Below, piece after piece: positions 56,132-64,000 of a DNA stretch of 64,000 nucleotides. The notes under the pieces are model-generated. The model worked only from the letters and a program-made list of their open reading frames with translations, was not told the origin of the DNA and ran no database searches. This DNA is from Microbacterium memoriense. GTDB taxonomy: Bacteria; Actinomycetota; Actinomycetes; Actinomycetales; Microbacteriaceae. The stretch lies in NCBI RefSeq assembly GCF_025398275.1, contig NZ_JAODOR010000011.1:62001-126000 (forward strand), given 5' to 3'. Position numbers and translations under genes: made by a program. Each line of letters opens with the position of its first letter. Position 1 is the stretch's first letter.

Positions 56132-56147
56132 TCCCGAACGTTCGGGA
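56132..56147. promoter_or_regulatory. 16-bp perfect palindrome TCCCGAACGTTCGGGA
   Basis: Lies 4 bp upstream of the tRNA-like gene and 170 bp before the LLM gene. A possible operator; it does not fit the LexA spacing (GAAC-N4-GTTC) and no regulator is assigned. Confidence 0.4.
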
Positions 56148-56317
56148 ACGCCTCCACGCTAGCTCGCTGCGCCGACACGGAGAAGGAGTATGTCCTGGGG
56201 TTGCGGGATGTGTCGCCCCGTGACGGCCGGTGGTCGGCGCGTCGTGACCATATAGAGGGATGTCGCCGAGGACGCAACCCTGTGGCGGGTTCGCGCGCGT
56301 GCAGAGAAACTCTGGTC

Positions 56318-57280
56318 ATGGTCTTCATCGGATATCACTCCTCGCACGAGCAGCTACCTCCGAGCGCCCTCCTGCAATCTGTGGTTCAGGCGGAAGCCGC
56401 TGGGTTCGACGGTGCCATGTGCTCCGACCACCTGGCCCCGTGGGGCGTCGATCAAGGCGAATCCGGTTTCGCCTGGAGCTGGCTCGGCGCAGCCCTGGCA
56501 GCCACATCCTTCTCCCTCGGTGTGGTCACCGCGCCGGGGCAGCGTTACCACCCGGTCATCAGCGCGCAGGCGATCGCGACGCTCGAGGAGATGTTTCCCG
56601 GACGCTTCTGGGCCGCGCTCGGCAGCGGCGAAGCCGTCAACGAGCACATCACGGGTGACCCCTGGCCGCCGAAGGACCGACGCAATGCCCGCCTGGCGGC
56701 ATCCGTCGACGTCATCAGGGAACTGCTCGCCGGGAAAGAGGTGACGAGGCACGGTGAGATCGAGGTGCACCGGGCCAGAGTATGGAGTCTGCCGGAGACG
56801 CCGCCGCCGTTGCTCGGCGCTGCCGTCACAGCCGAGACCGCCAGCTGGGTGGCCGGCTGGGCCGACGGATTGGCCACGGTGGCGCAACCTCGGGAGCGGC
56901 TCGCACATGTGCTGGGTGCGTATGCGGGCGCCGGTGGAACGGGCCCGCGCGTACTCCAGGTGCACCTGGCATTGGACGACACTGAAGAAGCCGCCCTCCG
57001 CACGGTGCGCTCGCAGTGGCGCCATGCCGCCATCGATGCATCGCTATGGGACATCGAGCAGCCCGAGGACTTCGATACGCTCGCGGGCCGTCCCAGCGAC
57101 GCAGAGCTTCGCGCGGGCACGCTGGTCTCGGCGGACCCCTCCGCGCTCGCCGATCAGATCGCGGAGCTCGTGGGGCTGGGCTTCGACCGTGTCTACCTGC
57201 ATGACGTCACGACCGATCAGCGGAGTTTTCTCTCCCGCGCCGAGCGCGACCTGCTTCCGGCTCTGAGGAGGGCACTGTGA
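56318..57280 (+). CDS. LLM-class flavin-dependent oxidoreductase
   Basis: 320 aa. ATG 56318 (VFIGYHSSHEQLPPSAL) is preferred to the in-frame start at 56102, which lies in the tRNA-like gene. Luciferase-like TIM barrel with GFDGAMCSDHLAPW, LGVVTAPGQRYHP and FPGRFWAALGSGEAVNE. Similar in style to the TIGR03885 group of probable non-F420 (FMN) LLM enzymes, but cofactor choice cannot be read. Its stop overlaps the GH13 gene (GTGA). Confidence 0.86.
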   Translation: MVFIGYHSSHEQLPPSALLQSVVQAEAAGFDGAMCSDHLAPWGVDQGESGFAWSWLGAALAATSFSLGVVTAPGQRYHPVISAQAIATLEEMFPGRFWAALGSGEAVNEHITGDPWPPKDRRNARLAASVDVIRELLAGKEVTRHGEIEVHRARVWSLPETPPPLLGAAVTAETASWVAGWADGLATVAQPRERLAHVLGAYAGAGGTGPRVLQVHLALDDTEEAALRTVRSQWRHAAIDASLWDIEQPEDFDTLAGRPSDAELRAGTLVSADPSALADQIAELVGLGFDRVYLHDVTTDQRSFLSRAERDLLPALRRAL

Positions 57281-58938
57281 AGATCACCGATACCAGCGAC
57301 CTGTGGTGGAAGTCCGCTGTCATCTATTGCCTGGACGTCGAGACCTACATGGACGACAACGACGACGGGATCGGTGATTTTGCGGGCCTCGCGCGCCGCA
57401 TCGACTACCTCGCCGATCTGGGCGTGACGTGCCTGTGGCTCATGCCGTTCTACCCGTCACCCGACCGTGACGACGGCTACGACATCACGGACTTCTACGG
57501 GATCGACCCCCGGCTCGGCAACCACGGTGACTTCGTCGAGGTGCTCCGCACCGCGAACGACCGCGGGATGCGCGTGATCATCGACCTCGTCGTCAACCAC
57601 ACCTCCGACAAGCATCCGTGGTTCGTTTCTGCCCGGCGGAGCCGTACGTCGGAGTATCGGGACTTCTATGTGTGGCGCGACGACGTGCCCGCACGCGAGC
57701 AGGCGCCCGTTTTTCCGGGCGAAGAGACGAGCGTCTGGGAGTACGACGAGCGCACCGAGCAGTACTTCCAGCACTGCTTCTACGCGCATCAGCCCGATCT
57801 CAACGTCGAGAACCCACGCGTTCGCGACGAAATCGCCAAGACGATCGGATTCTGGCTCGCGCTGGGTGTCTCGGGGTTTCGCATCGACGCCGTCCCATTC
57901 CTGATCGAGCCGCCGGACGGCGTCGACCTCGGAGACCCCCACGAATTGCTCCGCGACATCAAACGGTTCCTGCAGCGTCGTCGTGGGGATGCCGCACTCC
58001 TCGGCGAAGTCAACCTGCCCTTCGCCGAGCAACGGGACTACTTCGGGAGCGAGGGCGGGGGAGAACTCGACCTGCAGTTCGACTTCGTCTCGATGCAGGC
58101 GCTGTACCTGTCGCTCGCGCGCAACGATCCGGCACCCCTCATCACGGCACTCCAGGCGCGTCCCGAGATTCCGGATGAGGCGGGATGGGCGAACTTCGTC
58201 CGTAACCACGACGAACTGACGCTCGACAAACTGACGGATGCCGAGCGCGAAGAGGTCTTCGAGACGTTTGCGCCGGACGAGTCGCAGCGCGTCTACGGCC
58301 GGGGCATCACTCGGCGGCTACCCCCTATGTTGGACGGCGATCCGCGCCGCATCCGAATGGTCTATAGCCTCATGTTCTCGTTGCCCGGTACGCCGGTGCT
58401 GTTCTACGGCGAAGAGATCGGCATGGGGGAGAACCCCGACATCAGTGGACGCGGGTCGGTGCGCACGCCCATGCAGTGGAGCAACGCCAAGAACGGCGGG
58501 TTCTCACACGCGGCCCCCGGTCGACTCGTCGCGCCGATTCCCGGTGACGGGTACTCGCCCGAGCACGTCAACGTGCAGAAGCAGCGCAACGAAGACGGAT
58601 CGCTCTTGCAGTTCATTCGCCACCTCGCGACGCGGTATCGCGCGTCCGCCGAGATCGGATGGGGAGAGCTGTCGATCCTCGATCACGATGCCGAAGGAGT
58701 CCTCGCCCACACGGTGTCCTCGGAGATCGGAACGATGCTCGCGGCGCACAATTTCACGCCGGTACCGGTCACTCTTCGTCTCGACCTCGGGACAGTGGAC
58801 GACGGCACGGTCCTCCTCGACCTCCACGGACCGGATCGCATCAGCCTGGAGCCGGGCGGACGGTGCGATCTCGAACTCGCTCCCTACGGATTCCGCTGGC
58901 TTCGGGTCTGCCCGCCCGGCGACACCAGGATCGCCTGA
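57277..58938 (+). CDS. GH13 alpha-amylase-family enzyme (trehalose synthase-like)
   Basis: 553 aa. GTG 57277 with GAGGAGG upstream. Opens WWKSAVIYCLDVETYMDDN like trehalose synthases; catalytic triad Asp204 (GFRIDAVPF), Glu244 (LLGEVNLP), Asp312 (RNHDEL). C-terminal all-beta domain of about 90 residues. Trehalose synthase converts maltose to trehalose by intramolecular transglycosylation, but other GH13_16-like activities are possible. Translationally coupled to the LLM oxidoreductase. Confidence 0.88.
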   Translation: MKITDTSDLWWKSAVIYCLDVETYMDDNDDGIGDFAGLARRIDYLADLGVTCLWLMPFYPSPDRDDGYDITDFYGIDPRLGNHGDFVEVLRTANDRGMRVIIDLVVNHTSDKHPWFVSARRSRTSEYRDFYVWRDDVPAREQAPVFPGEETSVWEYDERTEQYFQHCFYAHQPDLNVENPRVRDEIAKTIGFWLALGVSGFRIDAVPFLIEPPDGVDLGDPHELLRDIKRFLQRRRGDAALLGEVNLPFAEQRDYFGSEGGGELDLQFDFVSMQALYLSLARNDPAPLITALQARPEIPDEAGWANFVRNHDELTLDKLTDAEREEVFETFAPDESQRVYGRGITRRLPPMLDGDPRRIRMVYSLMFSLPGTPVLFYGEEIGMGENPDISGRGSVRTPMQWSNAKNGGFSHAAPGRLVAPIPGDGYSPEHVNVQKQRNEDGSLLQFIRHLATRYRASAEIGWGELSILDHDAEGVLAHTVSSEIGTMLAAHNFTPVPVTLRLDLGTVDDGTVLLDLHGPDRISLEPGGRCDLELAPYGFRWLRVCPPGDTRIA

Positions 58939-59124
58939 TCAGGCGTCTGCGTCGGCGGGGCCCGGTCGGACGACGGCGTCGGGAGCGATGTCGATGCGCT
59001 TCACGCCGTCATGCTCGCTCACCACGATGCGCGGGGCGGCATCCTCTTCGGTCGATCCGGCCGCACGCAGCAGCTGATCGCGGCGCTTCTCCTCGTCGGA
59101 CATGTCATTGGCGTTCTCGCTCAT
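58939..59124 (-). CDS. small hypothetical protein
   Basis: 61 aa, acidic/charged: SENANDMSDEEKRRDQLLRA, then RIVVSEHDGVKRIDIAPDAV. Start 59124 is chosen at MSENAND; ATG 59130 is close. No recognised domain. It abuts the GH13 gene stop (0 bp between convergent genes). Confidence 0.55.
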   Translation of the reverse strand: MSENANDMSDEEKRRDQLLRAAGSTEEDAAPRIVVSEHDGVKRIDIAPDAVVRPGPADADA

Positions 59125-59200
59125 GACCATCACGCTAGTGACGAGTGGCACGCAGGCGTAGCCGCTGGCGCGGGCGTTCGCGGCGTGCTAGGTGCGGCGA

Positions 59201-60574
59201 TCAGAGGGCGGGTCGCCGCATCCGATTCGAGAAACTCGACCCGGCCAGCACCCCCAGGGAGATCGCCACCATCGTCGACAGTGTGGTCAGAAGCGAGTTG
59301 GCACCGGCCGCGTCGCCGCCGAGCAGATCGGCCACGCCGACGAGTCCGATGGCGCCCGGGACGAGCAACCAGAATGCCGGGGTGAAGCTGACGAGGGCCG
59401 CGGGACCGGACGGCTGGCGAGCGACGAGCGCGGTGATCGGGGTGATGACCAGGGCGCCGACGAATGCGGAGAGGATCCCGCCGACGGCCAGGTCGCCGAT
59501 GACCTGCGCGGAATAGGCGATGTAGAGCACCAAAAGGATCCAACCGATGCTCCGGCGCGGAGCGCTGCGGTGGAAGGAGATTCCGATGCCGAACACGGCG
59601 ACCGCGATCCACGGCGCGAAAGGGCCGAGTGCCGCCGGGTTCTCCGCGAAGTCGAAGTCCGGCACACCCACGACGGCGGCCCCGGTGACGATGCCCGCCC
59701 CGAGCAGCACGAGCTGCATCGCACCGGCGGCGAGCCTGCCTGCGCCCGAGATCATCTGGCCGGTGGCCAGCTCGAGTGTCGCCGTCGTGAGGAGGGTTCC
59801 CGGCAGAAGAACGACCAGAGGCGCGATCAGGGCGGCGAGGATGCCGGCACCCCATCCGGCACGGAGCAGAGCGAAGATCGCGACGGACACCGTGAATGCC
59901 ACAGCGACGGTGATCAGCGCGGTATAGCGGCGGGGGAGGCGATCGCTGACGAGGAGGGCGGCACCGGTCACAAGCCCGAGCACGCTCGCGAGCGCGACGC
60001 CGATCCAGGTGGCCCCCAGGAGGACCGCGAGCGCGGAGCTGAGGAATGCGTACCCCACGACACGGAGCGGCCAGCTGTAGGTCGGTGCCATCGCCCGGAT
60101 CTGCTCGATCCGGGCAATCGTCGATGTGGGGTCCATGATCCCCGTGCGTGCGGCATCGACGGCGCGTTGCACCTCGTCGATCTGTGAGAACAGCAGCCCG
60201 TCGTTCCCGCTGCTGACCGCTCCGGTACTGCGCTGGCCGCCGCCCTTGGCGGAGACCATCAATCCGTTCGGGAACACCAGCACGTCACTCGCGGGCAGCC
60301 CGTTCGTGCGGGCGATCTCGGCGAGCGCGAGTTGCACGGTCTCGACGGAATACCCGGCATCGATCATCGCGATGCCGATGGCCTCGGATGCCGCGACCAT
60401 CGCCGCCGCATCCGGGTCTGCGGTCTTGCTGACCGGGACCGACCCGGTGATGACGGCGAACTTCGCGCTTTCGGCAATGTCCTTTCGGCCACGGCGACGT
60501 GTCGCCACCAGCACGATCAGCCCGACCGAGAGCACCACGATCGCGGCGACCGTTGAGATCGCTGAACTGTCCAC
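59201..60574 (-). CDS. ThrE-family threonine/serine exporter
   Basis: 457 aa. One N-terminal membrane segment, a soluble DUF1212-type domain with SVETVQLALAEIARTNGLP and VSAKGGGQRS (about 85-125), then about ten membrane segments in two halves (ThrE and DUF3815-like). The family exports threonine and serine. It is 28 bp downstream of yccF on the same strand. Confidence 0.87.
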   Translation of the reverse strand: MDSSAISTVAAIVVLSVGLIVLVATRRRGRKDIAESAKFAVITGSVPVSKTADPDAAAMVAASEAIGIAMIDAGYSVETVQLALAEIARTNGLPASDVLVFPNGLMVSAKGGGQRSTGAVSSGNDGLLFSQIDEVQRAVDAARTGIMDPTSTIARIEQIRAMAPTYSWPLRVVGYAFLSSALAVLLGATWIGVALASVLGLVTGAALLVSDRLPRRYTALITVAVAFTVSVAIFALLRAGWGAGILAALIAPLVVLLPGTLLTTATLELATGQMISGAGRLAAGAMQLVLLGAGIVTGAAVVGVPDFDFAENPAALGPFAPWIAVAVFGIGISFHRSAPRRSIGWILLVLYIAYSAQVIGDLAVGGILSAFVGALVITPITALVARQPSGPAALVSFTPAFWLLVPGAIGLVGVADLLGGDAAGANSLLTTLSTMVAISLGVLAGSSFSNRMRRPAL

Positions 60575-60602
60575 CGGTCACCCGCCCCTGTCCGATGGCG
60601 CG

Positions 60603-61001
60603 TCAGGGGGTGCGGTCGAAGGCGCCGTCGCGCGTGGAGACGATGTCCTTGCCGAGGGGCATGAGGGAGATCGGGATCATCTTGAAGTCGGCGATCGCCA
60701 TCGGGATGCCGATGATCGTGAGGCACAGCGCGATGCCGCTCGTCAGGTGCGCAAGCGCCAGCCACCACCCGGCGAAGATGACCCAGATCACGTTGCCGAG
60801 GAACGACGCGACACCGGCAGTGGGCTTGGCGACGATCGTGCGTCCGAACGGCCAGAGGACGTACCCGGCGGTGCGGAAGGAGGCGATCGCCCAGGGGATC
60901 GTGATGATCGGGATGCACAGCACCACACCCGCGAGGACGTACCCGAGGAAGAGCCAGAACCCGGCGAGGATCAGCCAGATGATGTTGAGCAGTGTGCGCA
61001 T
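60603..61001 (-). CDS. YccF-domain membrane protein
   Basis: 132 aa with two tandem YccF (DUF307) units: NIIWLILAGFWLFLGY ... IPWAIASFRTAGYVLWPFG and NVIWVIFAGWWLALAH ... IPMAIADFKMIPISLMPLG. Inner membrane, unknown function. Upstream of thrE, likely one transcript. Confidence 0.9.
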   Translation of the reverse strand: MRTLLNIIWLILAGFWLFLGYVLAGVVLCIPIITIPWAIASFRTAGYVLWPFGRTIVAKPTAGVASFLGNVIWVIFAGWWLALAHLTSGIALCLTIIGIPMAIADFKMIPISLMPLGKDIVSTRDGAFDRTP

Positions 61002-61170
61002 CGTCCCATTGTGGTGCCTGCCTGCCTGGCAACCGCTACCGGTCGTATGGCGAAGCGCCCGGCGGGCGTCTCACGAGTCACAGCTGTTGACATCCGCACC
61101 ACGGGCCATGCGACTCAGCAGGGTTCCGCCGGAGGGGTTCCCGCGGGAGTGAGGTGTCGGAGGGGCGACC

Positions 61171-61176
61171 TAGAAT
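61171..61176 (+). promoter_or_regulatory. -10-like box TAGAAT before the helicase
   Basis: TAGAAT ends 9 nt before ATG 61186, so the transcript would be leaderless or nearly so. A perfect TTGACA at 61087-61092 lacks a matching -10. Confidence 0.45.
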
Positions 61177-61185
61177 TGTCAGGAT

Positions 61186-63645
61186 ATGCCTGACCCCATC
61201 ACACCCGTCGTCGTCGGATCGTCCACCCCCGGCACGGGCCGCCCCGACGAGGACCTCCTCGCCGGCCTCAACGCGCCGCAGCGCGAGGCCGTCACCTACC
61301 GTGGCGCGGCGTTGCTGATCGTCGCGGGCGCCGGCTCCGGCAAAACGAGCGTGCTGACCCGCCGCATCGCCTCGCTCCTGCGGACGCGCGAGGCCTGGCC
61401 GAGCCAGATCCTCGCGATCACGTTCACGAACAAAGCCGCGGGCGAGATGCGCGAGCGCGTACAGCAGCTCGTCGGCGACACGGCGCAGGGCATGTGGATC
61501 TCGACCTTCCACTCGGCGTGCGTGCGCATTCTCCGCCGTGAAGCCGAGCAGTTCGGGTTCACGAAGAGCTTCACGATCTACGACTCCGGCGACTCGCGCG
61601 CGCTCATCAAGCGTCTCGTGAAGGAACATGAGGCGGATGCCTTCGGCCTGACCCCGGCCTCCGTCCAGTCGCGCATCTCGAAGCTCAAGAACGAACTCGC
61701 CGATGCAGAGTCGTACGGGCGATCGGCGAACATGTCCGACCCCGCGGAGCGGCTGTTCGTCGAGATCTTCGGTGACTATCAGCGCGCGCTGCAGAAGGCC
61801 AACGCGTTCGATTTCGACGACCTGATCGCGCAGACGGTCTACCTCTTCCGCGCGTTCCCGCACGTCGCGGACGTGTACCGCCGGCGCTTCCGGCACATCC
61901 TGGTCGACGAATACCAGGACACCAACCACGCGCAATACGCGTTGATCCACGAGCTCACCCGCCCGCCGAGCGGTGCTGCAGCCGACCGCTTCGAAAGCGG
62001 CGGCATGATGATCTTCGACGCACCGCCGGCCGCTTCGCCCGAGCTCAGCGGCGCATCGCTCACGGTCGTCGGCGACTCCGACCAGTCGATCTATGCGTTC
62101 CGCGGGGCGGACATCCGCAATATCTCCGAGTTCGAACGCGACTATCCCGGCGCCAAGGTCGTGCTTCTCGAGCAGAATTACCGCTCGACCCAGACCATCC
62201 TGAGCGCCGCGAACGCCGTGATCGGCAACAACTTCGACCGGAAAGACAAGAAGCTCTGGACCGATGTGGGAGCGGGCGAGAAGATCGTCGGCTTCACCGG
62301 GTACTCGCAACACGACGAGGCCCAGTTCGTCGCCGACGAGGTCGAGACGCTCCGCAAGGCCGGCGTCGACTATGCCGGAATGGCGGTCTTCTATCGCACC
62401 AACTCGCAGTCGCGAGCGCTGGAGGAGATCTTCATCCGCTCGGCCGTGCCCTACAAGATCATGGGCGGCACGAAGTTCTACGATCGGGCCGAGATCAAGG
62501 ATGCCCTGGCCTATCTCGTCGCGGTCGCCAACCCCGCCGACGAGCTGGCGGTTCGCCGCATCCTGAACAAGCCGCGGCGCGGCATCGGCGATGTGACGGA
62601 AACGGCGATTGCGCGGTTCGCCGCGGAGGAGGGCATCTCCTTCCGCGACGCCTTGGCCAACGCGTCCGCGCTCGGCGTCGGTCCCAAGATCCAGAAGGCG
62701 ATCGCGCATCTCGACGCTGTCCTGGTCGAGGCGACCGCGATCATGCTCCCCGCCTCGGGTGAGGTCGCACCCCCGACGGCCGTGACCGACGGGCTGAACG
62801 TCCTGCTCGGCAAGAGCGGGTATCTCGATGCGCTGCGCATCTCGAAGGATCCGCAGGACGAGGCCCGCGTCGAGAACCTCGACGAGCTCGTCGCCGTGAC
62901 TCGCGAGTTCGCGCGCAACAACCCCGACGGCACGCTGCTCGATTTCCTGACCGAAGTCGCGCTGGTGTCGGATGCCGACGACCTCGACGACGCAACCGGC
63001 TCGGTCTCGCTCATGACCCTGCACACGGCGAAGGGCCTCGAGTACGACGCTGTCTTCCTCACCGGGGTCGAAGAAGACCTCCTCCCGCACCGGATCTCCG
63101 CCGGTGAGCCGGGCGGCCCGCAGGAGGAGCGGCGATTGTTCTACGTCGGCATCACCCGGGCGCGCAAGCGTCTGCATCTCTCGCTCGCGATGACCCGCGC
63201 GCAGTTCGGCGAGGTCACCGTCGCGATGCCGAGCCGGTTCCTGCAGGAGATTCCGCACGATCTGATCGACTGGCGTCAGTCGCCCGGCGATGTCAACTCG
63301 CGGGGTGGCATGCAGTCGCGGGCGCTCAACGCCCGGCGGCCCGGCGGAGGGTTCGGGGGCTCCGGTTCCGGCGGCAACCGCTACGGCGACGAGCTCGTCC
63401 CGTTGCCTCAGCGCGATCGTCCGGCGAGCGACATCTCGAAGTTCGCGAACCGCATCCCGGCGAAAGTGCGCGACAACAGCGACCTCGAACTCGCGGCGGG
63501 AGACCGCATCCGGCACGAAGACTTCGGTGAGGGACGCGTCGATATGGTGACCGGAGAGGGGGCCAAACGCATCGCGCATGTCCGGTTCGACTCGGCCGGA
63601 CCCAAAAAGCTCCTCATCAAGATCGCACCGATCAGCAAACTCTGA
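61186..63645 (+). CDS. pcrA: ATP-dependent DNA helicase UvrD/PcrA
   Basis: 819 aa superfamily 1A helicase. Walker A AGAGSGKT (47-54), motif Ia ITFTNKAAGEMRER, motif II DEYQDT (241-246), QSIYAFRGAD, NYRS, LMTLHTAKGLEYD and VGITRARKRL. The last about 130 residues include a Gly/Arg-rich linker and a Tudor-like C-terminal domain (ELAAGDRIRHEDFGEGRVDMV), as in PcrA/UvrD1 that contact RNA polymerase. Acts in repair and replication conflicts. A loop of about 30 residues (GAAADRFESGGMMIFDAPPA) interrupts the helicase core. Confidence 0.95.
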   Translation: MPDPITPVVVGSSTPGTGRPDEDLLAGLNAPQREAVTYRGAALLIVAGAGSGKTSVLTRRIASLLRTREAWPSQILAITFTNKAAGEMRERVQQLVGDTAQGMWISTFHSACVRILRREAEQFGFTKSFTIYDSGDSRALIKRLVKEHEADAFGLTPASVQSRISKLKNELADAESYGRSANMSDPAERLFVEIFGDYQRALQKANAFDFDDLIAQTVYLFRAFPHVADVYRRRFRHILVDEYQDTNHAQYALIHELTRPPSGAAADRFESGGMMIFDAPPAASPELSGASLTVVGDSDQSIYAFRGADIRNISEFERDYPGAKVVLLEQNYRSTQTILSAANAVIGNNFDRKDKKLWTDVGAGEKIVGFTGYSQHDEAQFVADEVETLRKAGVDYAGMAVFYRTNSQSRALEEIFIRSAVPYKIMGGTKFYDRAEIKDALAYLVAVANPADELAVRRILNKPRRGIGDVTETAIARFAAEEGISFRDALANASALGVGPKIQKAIAHLDAVLVEATAIMLPASGEVAPPTAVTDGLNVLLGKSGYLDALRISKDPQDEARVENLDELVAVTREFARNNPDGTLLDFLTEVALVSDADDLDDATGSVSLMTLHTAKGLEYDAVFLTGVEEDLLPHRISAGEPGGPQEERRLFYVGITRARKRLHLSLAMTRAQFGEVTVAMPSRFLQEIPHDLIDWRQSPGDVNSRGGMQSRALNARRPGGGFGGSGSGGNRYGDELVPLPQRDRPASDISKFANRIPAKVRDNSDLELAAGDRIRHEDFGEGRVDMVTGEGAKRIAHVRFDSAGPKKLLIKIAPISKL

Positions 63646-63651
63646 CCGCGT

Positions 63652-63657
63652 TAGGCT
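63652..63657 (+). promoter_or_regulatory. -10-like box TAGGCT (leaderless)
   Basis: TAGGCT ends 6 nt before ATG 63664 of the partial gene at the right edge, 7 bp after the helicase stop. Confidence 0.4.
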
Positions 63658-63663
63658 CGCACA

Positions 63664-64000
63664 ATGGCTCTGTTCTCCCGTCGCCCGAAGAAGGATGCCG
63701 CACCGACCCCTGCCGCTCCGGCCGAACCGGTCGAAGATGCATCCGCCGTCGCGTCGGTCGGAGACGCGCTACCGGACTCGGTTCCGGATGAGTACGTCCC
63801 CGAAGTCGGGATCTCGGTGTCGACGTTCGGTCAGCCGGCACCGGTGAAGCGCCGGGCGGCGGCTGCCGAAGCGCCGACTCCGACCGAGACAATCCCGGGA
63901 CTTGTGGACAATGCGGTGCTCAAGGCCGCGCTCGATGCGCTGCCCGAGAAGCCCAAGAAGCTCGACGTCATGAACGTGATGCGCCAGGTGCTGCAGGGGC
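63664..64000 (+). CDS. partial gene, possible SseB-like protein
   Basis: The first 112 residues run off the right edge. A basic MALFSRRPKKD start, then an acidic/proline-rich stretch of about 60 residues, then VDNAVLKAALDALPEKPKK. The style resembles actinobacterial SseB-type proteins but too little is visible for a firm call. Confidence 0.65.
   Translation, partial: MALFSRRPKKDAAPTPAAPAEPVEDASAVASVGDALPDSVPDEYVPEVGISVSTFGQPAPVKRRAAAAEAPTPTETIPGLVDNAVLKAALDALPEKPKKLDVMNVMRQVLQG

Larger units (their letters stand above)
55951..56317. other. 367-bp intergenic region with a tRNA-like gene and a palindrome
   Basis: Holds the - strand tRNA-Met(CAU)-like gene, a 16-bp perfect palindrome (56132-56147) and the leader of the LLM oxidoreductase gene (GAGAAA about 9 nt before ATG 56318). 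No other gene is visible; in-frame ORFs through the tRNA are spurious. Confidence 0.6.

Noticed and set aside
58939..59151. longer 70-aa version of the small hypothetical gene
   Set aside because: The extra N-terminal residues (MPLVTSVMV) look like untranslated leader; MSENAND at 59124 is a more natural start, although this is not certain.
61087..61092. perfect TTGACA as the -35 of the helicase promoter
   Set aside because: No -10-like sequence lies 16-19 bp downstream; TAGAAT at 61171 close to the start codon is a better candidate.

Overview
The window is a stretch of high-GC actinobacterial chromosome. Gene content and style point to Microbacteriaceae, most likely Microbacterium: a lone CIRCE-controlled groES, GuaB3 beside GuaB/GuaA, the acpS-alr-tsaE-tsaB-rimI-tsaD order, a SURF1 protein, a PcrA helicase with a C-terminal basic/Tudor-like tail, many GTG starts and ATGA/GTGA gene junctions. 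This is inferred from reading; no database search was run.

Layout. (1) 1-21.8 kb is a cell-surface polysaccharide locus. A tightly coupled + strand operon (85-10781) encodes amino-sugar nucleotide synthesis (SDR epimerase, two DegT aminotransferases, a PglD/NeuD-type acetyltransferase), a flippase, two glycosyltransferases, two Wzz-like proteins and an O-antigen-ligase-like polymerase. It meets a - strand set (10760-15848): a secreted DUF4082 plus glycosidase-like protein, a frameshifted acyltransferase-3 gene, a DUF6492 protein and a GT2. Then come VanZ (+), a - strand beta-propeller/MFS/secreted-protein trio, and a - strand WecB/TagA/CpsF transferase with the polyprenyl-phosphate sugar transferase that would start chain assembly. 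(2) 21.8-24.5 kb holds a candidate 6C-type small RNA with its own terminator, glmS (UDP-GlcNAc supply), and a pair of 114-bp inverted-repeat elements. (3) 24.5-31 kb is the conserved housekeeping cluster acpS, alr, tsaE, tsaB, rimI, tsaD, a small membrane protein, a THUMP-like methyltransferase and groES. (4) 31-38 kb has rarD and a branched-chain amino acid ABC transporter whose binding protein (+) faces the livHMGF operon (-). (5) 38-51.5 kb carries guaB, guaB3 and guaA. Between guaB and guaB3 lies an accessory block (degenerate serine hydrolase, EamA, PfkB kinase, CbiX-like chelatase, AbiEi-like fragment, amine oxidase) interspersed with palindromic repeats. An ECF sigma/anti-sigma-like pair lies before guaA. 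(6) 51.5-64 kb has a Bax-inhibitor protein, a phosphodiesterase, an ABC exporter pair, an unusual tRNA-Met(CAU)-like gene, an LLM oxidoreductase plus GH13 pair, ThrE, YccF, PcrA helicase and a truncated gene.

The most notable items are the C-rich-loop RNA beside the G-rich leader of the polysaccharide operon, two separate families of palindromic intergenic repeats, the frameshift in a C5 tract of the acyltransferase, the tRNA-like gene with a non-canonical D arm, the LivH permease with an added secreted-type domain, and a recurring TAnnnT box 6-9 nt before start codons that suggests leaderless transcripts. I did not find a CRISPR array, transposase, integrase or a clear defence system.
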